A stretch of 17,340 nucleotides of DNA from Lentisphaeria bacterium (lineage in GTDB: Bacteria; Verrucomicrobiota; Lentisphaeria; Victivallales; Victivallaceae). The translations under genes and the position numbers were made by a program. The notes under the pieces are model-generated. The model ran no database searches, was not told where the DNA came from, and saw only the letters and a list, made by a program, of their open reading frames with translations. Below, piece by piece: positions 6,821 through 14,597 of the stretch. Numbering within the stretch: the first letter of the stretch is position 1; every line of letters starts with the position of its first letter. The stretch covers positions 1 through 17,340 of the forward strand of contig JABLYX010000084.1 of NCBI GenBank assembly GCA_018265615.1, written 5' to 3'.

Positions 6821-7815
6821 TTTCATTGCGCACACTTCCCGGACGGTTCGCGGCGCTGGCGGCGCTGGCGGCGCTGCTGGCCGGGGTCATGCTTGTGAGT
6901 TTGCGGTTCGGCTCGCTTGAGCTGTCGTTCGGAGAGATCCTCGATACGCTTTTTTTCAAGAGGGAGGGGATCGATTACCAGATCATTTTCAACATCCGGT
7001 TGCCGCGCGTGCTGCTCGGCGCGATGGTCGGCGGCAGTCTTGCGGTGTCGGGGACAACCCTGCAGGGGGTCATGCGGAACCCGCTTGCATCGCCCGGCAT
7101 CATCGGCGTTTCGGCCGGCGGCGGGCTGGCCGGGATCCTGGTGATGCTCGTGCTGCCGCAGTTCGGCGCATTTCTGGTTCCGGCGGCGTTCTGCGGTTCG
7201 CTCGGCACGGCGGTGCTGGTTTACATGCTCGCGTGGAAGCGCGGCGTGAACCCCGTGCGGCTGATCCTGGCCGGAGTCGCGGTCTCCGCGATGCTCGGCG
7301 CGTTCAGCAGCGCGATCCTGCTGCTGAACGCCGAAAAAGCGGGCGGCGTGCTCGACTTCACGATCGGGTCGCTTGCGGCGCGCAGCTGGCCGCAGATCAG
7401 CCAGGCCGGGCCGTATATGGCGCTCGGCTTCGCCGCGGCGCTGTTCCTGAGCCGCCGGCTGAATATCCTCGCGCTCGGCGACGAGGTCGCGGCGGGCCTG
7501 GGGATCCGGGTTGAACGGACCCGGCTCGCGCTGCTCGCGGCGGCGGCGCTGCTCGCGGCGGCGGCGGTCAGCGTGGCGGGGCTGCTCGGCTTCGTCGGAC
7601 TGATCGCGCCGCACATCGTGCGGATCGTGATGGGGGCGGACAACCGCTTCCTCGTTCCCGGTTCGGCGCTGTTCGGGGCCGTGATGGTGGTCGGCTGCGA
7701 CACGGTCGGGCGCATGGCGATGGATCCCTCCGAACTGCCGGTCGGAGTCATCATGGCGCTGCTCGGGCCGCCTTTCTTCCTCTGGCTGCTGAGGAGGCAC
7801 AGTTATGAAGCTTGA
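6817..7815 (+). CDS. btuC: ABC transporter permease, FecCD/BtuC family
   Basis: This 332-residue inner-membrane protein has about ten hydrophobic segments, the standard size for BtuC/FecCD permeases. Family motifs include RLPR at 61-64, NPLASP at 88-93 and GFVGLIAPHIVR at 258-269, the last being the region that contacts the ATPase. The start is GTG at 6817, overlapping the btuF stop (GTGA), with AAGGAGG (6806-6812) 4 nt upstream. The frame is open upstream but would run through btuF. It overlaps the ATPase gene by 11 nt. It would form a homodimer channel with two BtuD subunits. Corrinoid specificity comes from context; haem or siderophore is the alternative. Confidence 0.92.
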   Translation: MISLRTLPGRFAALAALAALLAGVMLVSLRFGSLELSFGEILDTLFFKREGIDYQIIFNIRLPRVLLGAMVGGSLAVSGTTLQGVMRNPLASPGIIGVSAGGGLAGILVMLVLPQFGAFLVPAAFCGSLGTAVLVYMLAWKRGVNPVRLILAGVAVSAMLGAFSSAILLLNAEKAGGVLDFTIGSLAARSWPQISQAGPYMALGFAAALFLSRRLNILALGDEVAAGLGIRVERTRLALLAAAALLAAAAVSVAGLLGFVGLIAPHIVRIVMGADNRFLVPGSALFGAVMVVGCDTVGRMAMDPSELPVGVIMALLGPPFFLWLLRRHSYEA

Positions 7816-8593
7816 AATACGGGAGCTCTCGGCCGGATACGGCGCGAAACTCGTCCTCGACGGCGTGGAGCTTGAGATTCCGGCCGGAAAGATCATGACG
7901 CTCGTGGGGGCGAACGGCAGCGGCAAGTCCACGCTGCTCAAGGTTATCGGGCGGCTGCTCCGGCCGCGTTCCGGCTGCGTGCTGCTCGACGGCCGGGCGG
8001 TTCACGACTGCGACACGGCGGAGCTGGCGCGGAAGATGGCGATCCTGCCGCAATTGCACCACGCGGCGGGCGAAACGACGGTCGGGGAGCTGGTCGGATT
8101 CGGCCGCTTCCCGCACCGTGCCGGCTTCGGGGCGCTGAACGCGCATGACCGTGAGGTGGTCGCGGAGATTCTGCAGCTCACCCGGCTCGAACCGTTCCGG
8201 GAGCGGAGGCTCTCGACGCTTTCGGGCGGCGAGCGGCAGCGGGCGTGGATCGCGATGACGCTCGCGCAGGAGCCGAAGCTCCTGCTGCTCGACGAGCCGA
8301 CCACGTTTCTCGACATCCGCTGCCAGTTCGACGTGATCGAACTTGTGCGCGGCCTGAACCGGCGCTTCGGCATCACGGTGCTGATGGTGCTGCACGACCT
8401 GAATCTCGCGGCGCGCTGTTCGGACGTCCTCGTTACGCTGAAAGGGAAGCGCATCCGCAACATCGGGACGCCGCGGGAAATCCTGCGGCCGGAAATCCTC
8501 CGGGATATTTTTGAAATCGAAGCCGAAATTCATGCCGGCGCGGACGGCGTCCCGTACTGCGTTCCGACCGGAAGCGCAAAGGAGAAAAATTGA
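7805..8593 (+). CDS. btuD: ABC transporter ATP-binding protein, BtuD/FecE type
   Basis: This 262-residue cytoplasmic ATPase powers the importer. All ABC motifs are intact: Walker A GANGSGKST (35-43), Q-loop Q83, signature LSGGERQR (139-146), Walker B LLLLDEP (159-165) and the switch histidine in VLHDLN. After the signature, LDEPTTFLDI is typical of the iron-complex/cobalamin importer class. A GAGGAGG site precedes the ATG, which sits inside the end of btuC. The gene ends in a TGATG overlap with the chelatase gene, implying coupled translation. Confidence 0.93.
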   Translation: MKLEIRELSAGYGAKLVLDGVELEIPAGKIMTLVGANGSGKSTLLKVIGRLLRPRSGCVLLDGRAVHDCDTAELARKMAILPQLHHAAGETTVGELVGFGRFPHRAGFGALNAHDREVVAEILQLTRLEPFRERRLSTLSGGERQRAWIAMTLAQEPKLLLLDEPTTFLDIRCQFDVIELVRGLNRRFGITVLMVLHDLNLAARCSDVLVTLKGKRIRNIGTPREILRPEILRDIFEIEAEIHAGADGVPYCVPTGSAKEKN

Positions 8594-9861
8594 TGAAGTG
8601 TCTGGTTGTTTACACGAGCCGCGGCGGCAATACGGAGAAGCTCGCCCGGGCGATCGCTTCGGCGCTCGGGCCGGAGTGTGTGTGCGCGAATGCCTCCGAT
8701 GCGCCGCCGCCGGAGCGGTTCGACTTCATCGCACTCGGCTTCGGCGTCTACCGCGGCTGGCCGGACGGCGACATGCGCGCGTATATGAAGCGCTGCCGCC
8801 GGAAGGAGGTCGGGATTTTCATGACGCTCGGCGCATGGCCCGATTCCGAGCACGCCTTCAACTGCATCGGCCGCGCCGAAGGGCTGCTTGAGAGCTGTAC
8901 CGCGCGCGTGAAGTTCATCTGCCAGGGCGGCTACACGCCGGAGTATCTTGCGCGCATGAAGAGCCGCCCCGCCGATTCCCCTCATGCGTGGAATGAGGAG
9001 CGCGCCGCGCGCGTCGCCGAGGCGATGAAGCATCCGTCGGAGGAGGATCTGAATATTGCGGCGGAACGGTTCCGATCGGCGGCGGAGAAACTTGCAAGCC
9101 GTCCTTCCCGTCCGGAGAGGGCCGGAAGAAAGGCGCAGGTTCTGGCTGTTTTCGGCAGCACGGTTCCGGGGGCGGAGCGCGCGTATGAGGGGATCGAAGC
9201 GGAGCTGCTGCGGCGGAATCCGGAGCTGCCGCTCTTCCGGGCATACACCTCCGGCGTGGTCCGTGAGCGGCTCGGCGGCGGCGTCCCGTCGCTCCCGAAG
9301 GTACTGCAGCGTCTTGTGCTGGAGGGATATGCGGCGGCCGATGTCACGGCCGGATTCCTTTCTCCCGGCGAGGAGTTTCACAAGCTTCTGCGCGACGTAT
9401 CGGCGTTCCGGCCGCAGCTGGAGCTGAACGTGAGCCGTCCGCCGTTTTCGAGCCTGCCGGAGCTGCGGAGCTTTCTCGCGGCGGCGGTCTCGGGCGTCCC
9501 CGCGGAGCGGCAGCCGGATGAGGCGGTCGTCTTCATGGGGCACGGCAATGCGGACGGCCGCTCGGACTTTCAATATATGGCCGCGGCGGCGGAGCTGAAG
9601 AGGTTCGACCCGGAGTTCCGCCTCGCGTGCGTCGAGGGGAACCCTCCGTTCGGCGAGCTGCTCCCCGGCATCGCTTCCCGCCGGGTCTGGCTGCTCCCGC
9701 TGATGCTTGTGGCGGGGGACCACGCGTTGAACGACATGGCGGGCGACGGGCCGGATTCCTGGAAGAGCCGGCTCGAAACCGCCGGGCACGTGTGCGAATG
9801 CGTGCTGCACGGTCTGGGGGAAAATCCGGCGGTCGCGCGCCGTTTCGCGGAGGCGTTCTGA
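8593..9861 (+). CDS. cbiK: Flavodoxin-CbiK fusion (anaerobic sirohydrochlorin cobaltochelatase)
   Basis: The 422-residue protein has two domains. Residues 1 to about 170 form a flavodoxin-like domain with the FMN-phosphate loop YTSRGGNTE (7-15). Residues about 180-422 are CbiK, which inserts Co2+ into sirohydrochlorin at the start of the anaerobic pathway. Metal-site residues fit H317 (in MGHGN), H377 (in VAGDHALND) and E260 or E261 (in SPGEEFHKL). Their spacing agrees with E89, H145 and H207 of Salmonella CbiK. VEGNP (347-351) and DSWK (388-391) are also family hallmarks. The ATG at 8593 is preferred over a TTG one codon earlier; AAAGGAG lies 8 nt upstream. Usual CbiK proteins are about 260-300 residues, so the flavodoxin part is an addition. 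Its role, perhaps electron supply or an independent enzyme, is not known. Confidence 0.9.
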   Translation: MKCLVVYTSRGGNTEKLARAIASALGPECVCANASDAPPPERFDFIALGFGVYRGWPDGDMRAYMKRCRRKEVGIFMTLGAWPDSEHAFNCIGRAEGLLESCTARVKFICQGGYTPEYLARMKSRPADSPHAWNEERAARVAEAMKHPSEEDLNIAAERFRSAAEKLASRPSRPERAGRKAQVLAVFGSTVPGAERAYEGIEAELLRRNPELPLFRAYTSGVVRERLGGGVPSLPKVLQRLVLEGYAAADVTAGFLSPGEEFHKLLRDVSAFRPQLELNVSRPPFSSLPELRSFLAAAVSGVPAERQPDEAVVFMGHGNADGRSDFQYMAAAAELKRFDPEFRLACVEGNPPFGELLPGIASRRVWLLPLMLVAGDHALNDMAGDGPDSWKSRLETAGHVCECVLHGLGENPAVARRFAEAF

Positions 9862-10553
9862 TGGCGGCGGCATTCTACGGGGTCGGGCTCGGGCCGGGTG
9901 ATCCGGAGCTCGTGACGCTGAAGGCGCTGCGGGTGCTGCGGCAGGTCAGGCGGATCTACTGTGTCGCGTCGCGCCAGTCGGAGCGCAGCGTGTCGGCCGC
10001 GATCATCGCGGCGCTGCCCGGCGTCACGGCGGAGGTAATTGAGCTTGAATTCACGATGTCGACCGACTGGGGCGAGCGGATGGCGCGCATCGATGCGCAC
10101 GCGGCGGCGGTTCATGAAGCGTTGAAGGGCGGCTCCGATTGCGCGTTCGCGTCGATCGGCGACCCGATGACCTACAGCACCTGCTCCTACCTTCTGAGGG
10201 CGCTGCTGAAGCTCGAGCCGCAGCTCGCGTATGAGATCGTGCCCGGCGTGAATTCGTGGAGCGCGCTCGCCGCGAAGAGCGGTGAAGTGCTCTGCGAGGA
10301 TCGCGACGTGCTGCGGATCGTGCCGAGCTATTCGATTGCGGAGGGAGAAGTGCCGGAATTCCCGGAACACAGCACGACGGTGCTCCTGAAGACCTACCGC
10401 TCCCGGAACCGGCTGCTTGAGCTGCTGCCGCCGGGCTTCCGGGTGGTCTACGGCGCGAATCTCGGGTTGGAAAATGAAATCTGCTGCTCCGGCGCGGAAC
10501 GGATCGAACAGCTTCCGGAGGCGTATCTATCGATGCTCGCGGTAAAACGGTGA
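9861..10553 (+). CDS. cbiL: Cobalt-factor II / precorrin-2 C20-methyltransferase
   Basis: This is a 230-residue SAM-dependent methyltransferase of the tetrapyrrole methylase fold. The N-terminal loop GVGLGPGDPELVTLKAL (7-23), the substrate-side motif IGDPMTYSTCSYLL (about 95-108) and EIVPGVNSWSALAA (about 120-133) identify CbiL/CobI, which methylates C20. Behind a cobaltochelatase, the natural substrate should be cobalt-factor II. The start shares a TGATG overlap with cbiK, with GGAGG (9849-9853) 7 nt upstream. Length is normal for the family. Confidence 0.93.
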   Translation: MAAAFYGVGLGPGDPELVTLKALRVLRQVRRIYCVASRQSERSVSAAIIAALPGVTAEVIELEFTMSTDWGERMARIDAHAAAVHEALKGGSDCAFASIGDPMTYSTCSYLLRALLKLEPQLAYEIVPGVNSWSALAAKSGEVLCEDRDVLRIVPSYSIAEGEVPEFPEHSTTVLLKTYRSRNRLLELLPPGFRVVYGANLGLENEICCSGAERIEQLPEAYLSMLAVKR

Positions 10554-11536
10554 GAAAGCGGCTGCCTGCCGCGATTTCAGTCACAGCGACGGCGGGGGCC
10601 GTGTTCTGTTCCGTCCCCGCCGCGCTGCCGCACGCTTTCGCGTCGCTGGCGGGAATCATTGCGGCAGTGCTGGCGATCTGCGTCGTGACCGGCATCCTCG
10701 AATTCCGCTGCTGGCTGCACCGGATTGCGGTTGCGGCGGGCCCCCTGATGCGGCTCTCGCGGCTGCCGGAGCCCTGCGTGCTCGCGTTTGTCGCGTCGTT
10801 TGCTTCGGGGAACGTCGCGGCGCTGATGCTGGCCGACGGCCGCCGCGAGGGAAGGGTCACGCGGCGCGAGATGATTGCGGGCGCGCTCTGCTGTTCGGTT
10901 CCGCCGGTTTTCATGTTCACCGGCTGTCTTGCGCTGCCGGTGATCGGTGTTCTCGGCTGGGCGGGGACGCTCTATTTCGCCGTTTCGTTCGGCACGATGG
11001 CGTTGGCGCTGCTGCTGTTTTTACTTGCGGCGCGCATGCTGTCGGGGCGCGGAGGGGACGGGACGCGAAGCGTGGAGGCGGCTTCTCCACTGCCGTGGAG
11101 CGAGGTCAGGCGCCGGGTCGCGAAGCGGACGTTCGGCTTCCTCGTCCGGCTGCTGCTGCTGACCGTGCCGTTCTACCTCTGGACCTCGTGTGTGATCCAG
11201 CGCGGCTGGCTGAATTTCCGGGCGCCGGAGAACTGGGGGGCGTTCCTGTCGCCCGGCGCGCTGACGGTGCTCGGCGCGCGCTTCGGCGGGCTGCTCGCGT
11301 CATCCGGTACGGCGGCGGAGCTGTTGAAGCAGCGGCAGATTACGATTCCGCAGCTTGTCATCGCGCTGCTGATCGGCAATATCCTGAACGGGATCATCCG
11401 CATGGTCCGGCGCGGACTGCCGGTGTCGATGGGAATTTATCCGAGGGGCGACGGCGCGCTGATCGCGGTCGCGGGCGTCGGGACGAGAATGGTGCTGACG
11501 GCGCTCGCCGTCGCTGTGATATGGAGTCTTCAATGA
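10550..11536 (+). CDS. Membrane protein with nucleoside-recognition/Gate-like features
   Basis: This 328-residue integral membrane protein has about eight hydrophobic segments. Residues about 78-96 (LAFVASFASGNVAALMLAD) and 269-296 (with LIGNILNGIIRM) look like the two related halves of the Gate (nucleoside recognition) domain, which is also found in FeoB metal transporters. The start is GTG in a GTGA overlap with cbiL. No good ribosome site precedes it (GGAGG is 28 nt away), so its translation probably depends on cbiL. No cobalt transporter of the CbiMNQO type is visible in the window, so this protein could be a cobalt or corrinoid-precursor transporter. Function is not established and the domain call needs a profile search. 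Confidence 0.75.
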   Translation: MRKRLPAAISVTATAGAVFCSVPAALPHAFASLAGIIAAVLAICVVTGILEFRCWLHRIAVAAGPLMRLSRLPEPCVLAFVASFASGNVAALMLADGRREGRVTRREMIAGALCCSVPPVFMFTGCLALPVIGVLGWAGTLYFAVSFGTMALALLLFLLAARMLSGRGGDGTRSVEAASPLPWSEVRRRVAKRTFGFLVRLLLLTVPFYLWTSCVIQRGWLNFRAPENWGAFLSPGALTVLGARFGGLLASSGTAAELLKQRQITIPQLVIALLIGNILNGIIRMVRRGLPVSMGIYPRGDGALIAVAGVGTRMVLTALAVAVIWSLQ

Positions 11537-14073
11537 TGATCGAACATGGCGGAAACCTTGCGGCGCTGGCGAAACGGGCCGGCTGCCGCCCGGAGGAGAT
11601 CCTCGACTTCAGTGTGAATTTAAACCCGCTCGGGCCGCCGCCGGGGGCGTTCGGCTGCTGTTTCCGGAGCTTCGGTGCTCTCGGCGCGTATCCGGAGCCG
11701 TATGCGGAAACGGTCGCTTCACTGCTGGCCGCGCGGTGGGGCGTCGCGCCGGAGCGGGTCGTCCCCGGGAACGGCTCGAACCTGCTGCTGAATCTGTTGC
11801 CGGGCCTGTGCGGCGCGAAGCGGGCGCTCGTCGTCGTGCCGGGCTATCTCGAATACGAAGCGGCGTGCCGGAATGCGGGACTCCCGGTCGAGCGGTTCGT
11901 GCTCCGCGAGGAGGAGGGTTTCATTCCGGATCCCGCCCGTCTCGGCGCGGCGGTCCGGCCGGGCGACCTTGTGATTCTCGGGAACCCCGGCAATCCGGCC
12001 GGCTCCGTTGTCCCGCGCGCGAAGCTCGAAGCTGCCATTGTTGCGCACCCGGACAGCTTGTTCCTTGTGGACGAAGCGTTTATCGAGTTTGCAGGTGAAG
12101 CGGAATCGCTCGCGGGGCGCGCGCTCCCGAATCTGGTTGTCAGCCGTTCGTTCACCAAGTTTTACGCGCTGCCGGGGCTGCGGATGGGGGCGATGGCCGG
12201 GCCGGAGCCGCTGATGGCGCTGCTGCGCGAACGGCAGGGCGAATGGGCGCTTTCAATCCCCGCCTGTGCGATGATGGAGTTTCTGCTTTCACTGCCGGAA
12301 GAGGGGTATGTTTCCGGCAGCCGCCGCGAAACCGTGCGTTTGCGCGCCATGCTTGCAGCGGGTATCGGGGCTCTGCCGGGCTTCCGGGTCTATCCGTCGG
12401 GGGCGAACTACCTGCTGTTCCGGAGCGGCCGCGCCGGGCTTCCTGAGGAGCTGCTGATGCGGCGCCGGATCGCGGTGCGCGACTGCTCCGGCTACCCCGG
12501 CCTCGGCCCCGGTTTCTGCCGCGTCGCGGTGCGGAAAGAGGAGGATCAGGAGCGGCTGCTCGACGCGCTGGGGGGGCGGGCTCCGCATCTCGTGAAAAAG
12601 CGCCGCACCCCCGCGCTGATGCTGCAGGGAACCTGCTCGAATGCGGGCAAGAGTGTGCTCGCGGCGGCGTTCTGTCGGATCCTGCTGCAGGACGGCTTCG
12701 CGGTCGCGCCCTTCAAGGCGCAGAATATGGCGCTCAACTCGTTCGTCACGCCGGACGGCGGCGAGATCGGCCGCGCGCAGGCGGTTCAGGCCGAGGCGTG
12801 CCGGCTCGACCCCGATGTGCGGATGAACCCGATTCTGCTCAAGCCGAACAGCGACCTCGGCAGCCAGGTGATTCTGCACGGGCGCGCGATCGGGAATTTC
12901 GGCGTGCGCGACTATTTCAGGCGCAAGCCGGAGCTGTGGCACGAGGTGGCGTTCGCGTACGACTCGCTCGCGGCGGATTACGACGTGATCGTGCTCGAGG
13001 GGGCGGGCAGTCCCGGCGAAGTGAACCTGAAGAGCGGCGACCTCGTGAACATGCGTATGGCGGAGCATGCGCAGGCGCAGGTGCTGCTTGCGGGGGACAT
13101 CGACCGCGGCGGCGTCTACGCATCGTTTGCCGGGACCTGGGCGACTCTGGAACCGCGCGAGCGCGAACTGGTGAACGGATTCATTGTAAACAAGTTCCGC
13201 GGGGACCCATCTCTGCTCGGCGGTGCGCACGAGTGGCTCGGGCGAATGACCGGGCGTCCCGTGCTCGGTGTGATCGACTACCGGCACGACCTCGGGCTTC
13301 CGGAGGAGGACTCCGTGAACTTCTCCTTCGTCCGTCCCGCCCGGAAGGAGTCGGAGACGCTGGATATCGTGCTCGTGCAGCTCGGGCACATCGCGAATTT
13401 CACGGATTTCACGCCGTTTGAGATCGAGCCGGATGTGACGCTGCGGAAGGTCTCAAACGCCGACGACTTCGGTGAACCGGACGCGGTGCTCCTGCCCGGC
13501 AGCAAAAGCGTTGCGGCCGACCTCGCGCGCTTGCAATCCTGTGGACTTGCGTCTAAAGTATGCAGTGCGGCGGAGCGCGGCGCACTGATTGCGGGCGTCT
13601 GCGGCGGGCTTCAGCTGCTCGGCGAACGGCTGCTTGACCCGGACGGGATCGAATCGGCGGCGCGCGAGGTGCGCTGTCTCGGGCTGCTGCCGCTCGAAAC
13701 CGTCATGCGGCGGACGAAGACGCTGCGGCGGACACAGGCGTTCCTGCCGGACGGAACGGCGGTATCGGGGTATGAGATCCACCACGGTGAAACGGTTCCG
13801 CTCGTTTCCGGCATACCGGAGATCCGCGACGAAGCGGGCCGCGCGGTCGGCTTCGTGCGGGGAAATTGTTTTGTCACTTATCTGCACGGCGTGTTCGACG
13901 ACGACCGCTTCCGGCGGCAGTGGCTCGACCGGCTCCGCGTCGCGAAGGGGTGGGCTCCGAAGGGCGGCGTGACCGCCGGGTACGGTGTGGAGGATGCGTT
14001 GAACCGGCTGGCGGACCATGTGCGTGGCCGGATCGACGTCGAACGGCTTTACAGACAAATGGGGGTGCGCTGA
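11533..14073 (+). CDS. Fused threonine-phosphate decarboxylase (CobD) and cobyric acid synthase (CbiP/CobQ)
   Basis: The 846-residue protein joins two B12 enzymes. Residues 1 to about 347 are CobD, a PLP enzyme that makes (R)-1-amino-2-propanol phosphate from L-threonine phosphate. It shows DFSVNLNPLGPP (25-36) and the PLP lysine K209 in SFTKFYALPGLR. Residues about 359-846 are CbiP/CobQ, which amidates adenosylcobyrinate diamide to cobyrate. It has the P-loop-like GTCSNAGKS (366-374), FKAQNMALNS (394-403), glutaminase cysteine C690 in GVCGGLQLLG, GYEIHHG (746-752) and a probable catalytic H785 in YLHGVFDD. The linker is only about 12 residues. GGAG (11523-11526) supports the ATG at 11533, which overlaps the previous stop by 3 nt. 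No stop or frame break separates the halves. Both products are substrates of CbiB. Confidence 0.93.
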   Translation: MMIEHGGNLAALAKRAGCRPEEILDFSVNLNPLGPPPGAFGCCFRSFGALGAYPEPYAETVASLLAARWGVAPERVVPGNGSNLLLNLLPGLCGAKRALVVVPGYLEYEAACRNAGLPVERFVLREEEGFIPDPARLGAAVRPGDLVILGNPGNPAGSVVPRAKLEAAIVAHPDSLFLVDEAFIEFAGEAESLAGRALPNLVVSRSFTKFYALPGLRMGAMAGPEPLMALLRERQGEWALSIPACAMMEFLLSLPEEGYVSGSRRETVRLRAMLAAGIGALPGFRVYPSGANYLLFRSGRAGLPEELLMRRRIAVRDCSGYPGLGPGFCRVAVRKEEDQERLLDALGGRAPHLVKKRRTPALMLQGTCSNAGKSVLAAAFCRILLQDGFAVAPFKAQNMALNSFVTPDGGEIGRAQAVQAEACRLDPDVRMNPILLKPNSDLGSQVILHGRAIGNFGVRDYFRRKPELWHEVAFAYDSLAADYDVIVLEGAGSPGEVNLKSGDLVNMRMAEHAQAQVLLAGDIDRGGVYASFAGTWATLEPRERELVNGFIVNKFRGDPSLLGGAHEWLGRMTGRPVLGVIDYRHDLGLPEEDSVNFSFVRPARKESETLDIVLVQLGHIANFTDFTPFEIEPDVTLRKVSNADDFGEPDAVLLPGSKSVAADLARLQSCGLASKVCSAAERGALIAGVCGGLQLLGERLLDPDGIESAAREVRCLGLLPLETVMRRTKTLRRTQAFLPDGTAVSGYEIHHGETVPLVSGIPEIRDEAGRAVGFVRGNCFVTYLHGVFDDDRFRRQWLDRLRVAKGWAPKGGVTAGYGVEDALNRLADHVRGRIDVERLYRQMGVR

Positions 14074-14597
14074 TGCTGCGGGAAAATGACCGGGGACTTC
14101 TGCTGAACCTGACCGGCGACGGCAAGGGGAAGAGTTCGAGCGCATTCGGCATCGCGGTCCGCGCTATCGGCTGGGAGTGGCGCGTGGCTGTGCTTCAGTT
14201 CCTCAAGGGAAACCGGCCGACGGGGGAACGTAACTTTTTCACAACCCGTTTCCCTGGAATGATTTTTGAATGCTGCGGGCTCGGGCTTACGACCCGGCCC
14301 GGCGATCATGCCGGAGCGGCGCGCCTGGGGTGGGAGCGCGCGAAAGAGCTGCTTGCCGGATTCGACGGCGAGCTCTTGATCCTCGACGAACTGAACGTCG
14401 CGCTCCGCAACGGCTATATCGAAGCGGAAGAGGCCGCGCGGGTGCTCGCCGCGCGCCGACGCGGGCTGAATGTCATTGTGACGGGGCGCGGGGCGCCGCC
14501 GGAGCTCATCGCCGTCTCCGACCTTGTTTCGGAGGTGCGGGAGATCCGCCACCCGTACCGGGACGGCCTTCCGGCGCAGAAGGGACTGGACTACTGA
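14073..14597 (+). CDS. cobO: Cob(I)yrinic acid a,c-diamide adenosyltransferase (CobO/BtuR/CobA type)
   Basis: This 174-residue cytoplasmic enzyme transfers the adenosyl group of ATP to reduced corrinoid. The family's modified P-loop, GDGKGKSS, is at residues 15-22, preceded by the strand LLLNLT. LLILDELNVAL follows near residues 100-110 and GLPAQKGLDY ends the protein, both characteristic of the CobA/CobO class rather than PduO or EutT. The start shares a TGATG overlap with the CobD-CbiP gene, and the stop overlaps cbiC in the same way. Placement just after CbiP fits, since CbiP prefers adenosylated substrate. Confidence 0.92.
   Translation: MLRENDRGLLLNLTGDGKGKSSSAFGIAVRAIGWEWRVAVLQFLKGNRPTGERNFFTTRFPGMIFECCGLGLTTRPGDHAGAARLGWERAKELLAGFDGELLILDELNVALRNGYIEAEEAARVLAARRRGLNVIVTGRGAPPELIAVSDLVSEVREIRHPYRDGLPAQKGLDY

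Noticed and set aside
6823..7941. 372-codon minus-strand frame opposite btuC/btuD
   Set aside because: It is a shadow with highly biased Arg/His/Asp/Gln content, lying opposite a well-defined permease.
8590..8592. TTG as start of the flavodoxin-CbiK gene
   Set aside because: An ATG follows in the very next codon with the TGATG overlap used elsewhere in this operon.
8530..9873. 447-codon minus-strand frame opposite the flavodoxin-CbiK gene
   Set aside because: It is an antisense shadow; the plus-strand frame has all the catalytic residues of CbiK.
11095..11532. Long N-terminal extension of the CobD-CbiP frame
   Set aside because: It overlaps the Gate-like gene in another frame, the translated stretch has no family resemblance, and the ATG at 11533 has GGAG upstream and begins just before conserved CobD sequence.
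12289..13389. 366-codon minus-strand frame opposite CobD-CbiP
   Set aside because: It is an antisense shadow with no recognisable domain or ribosome site.
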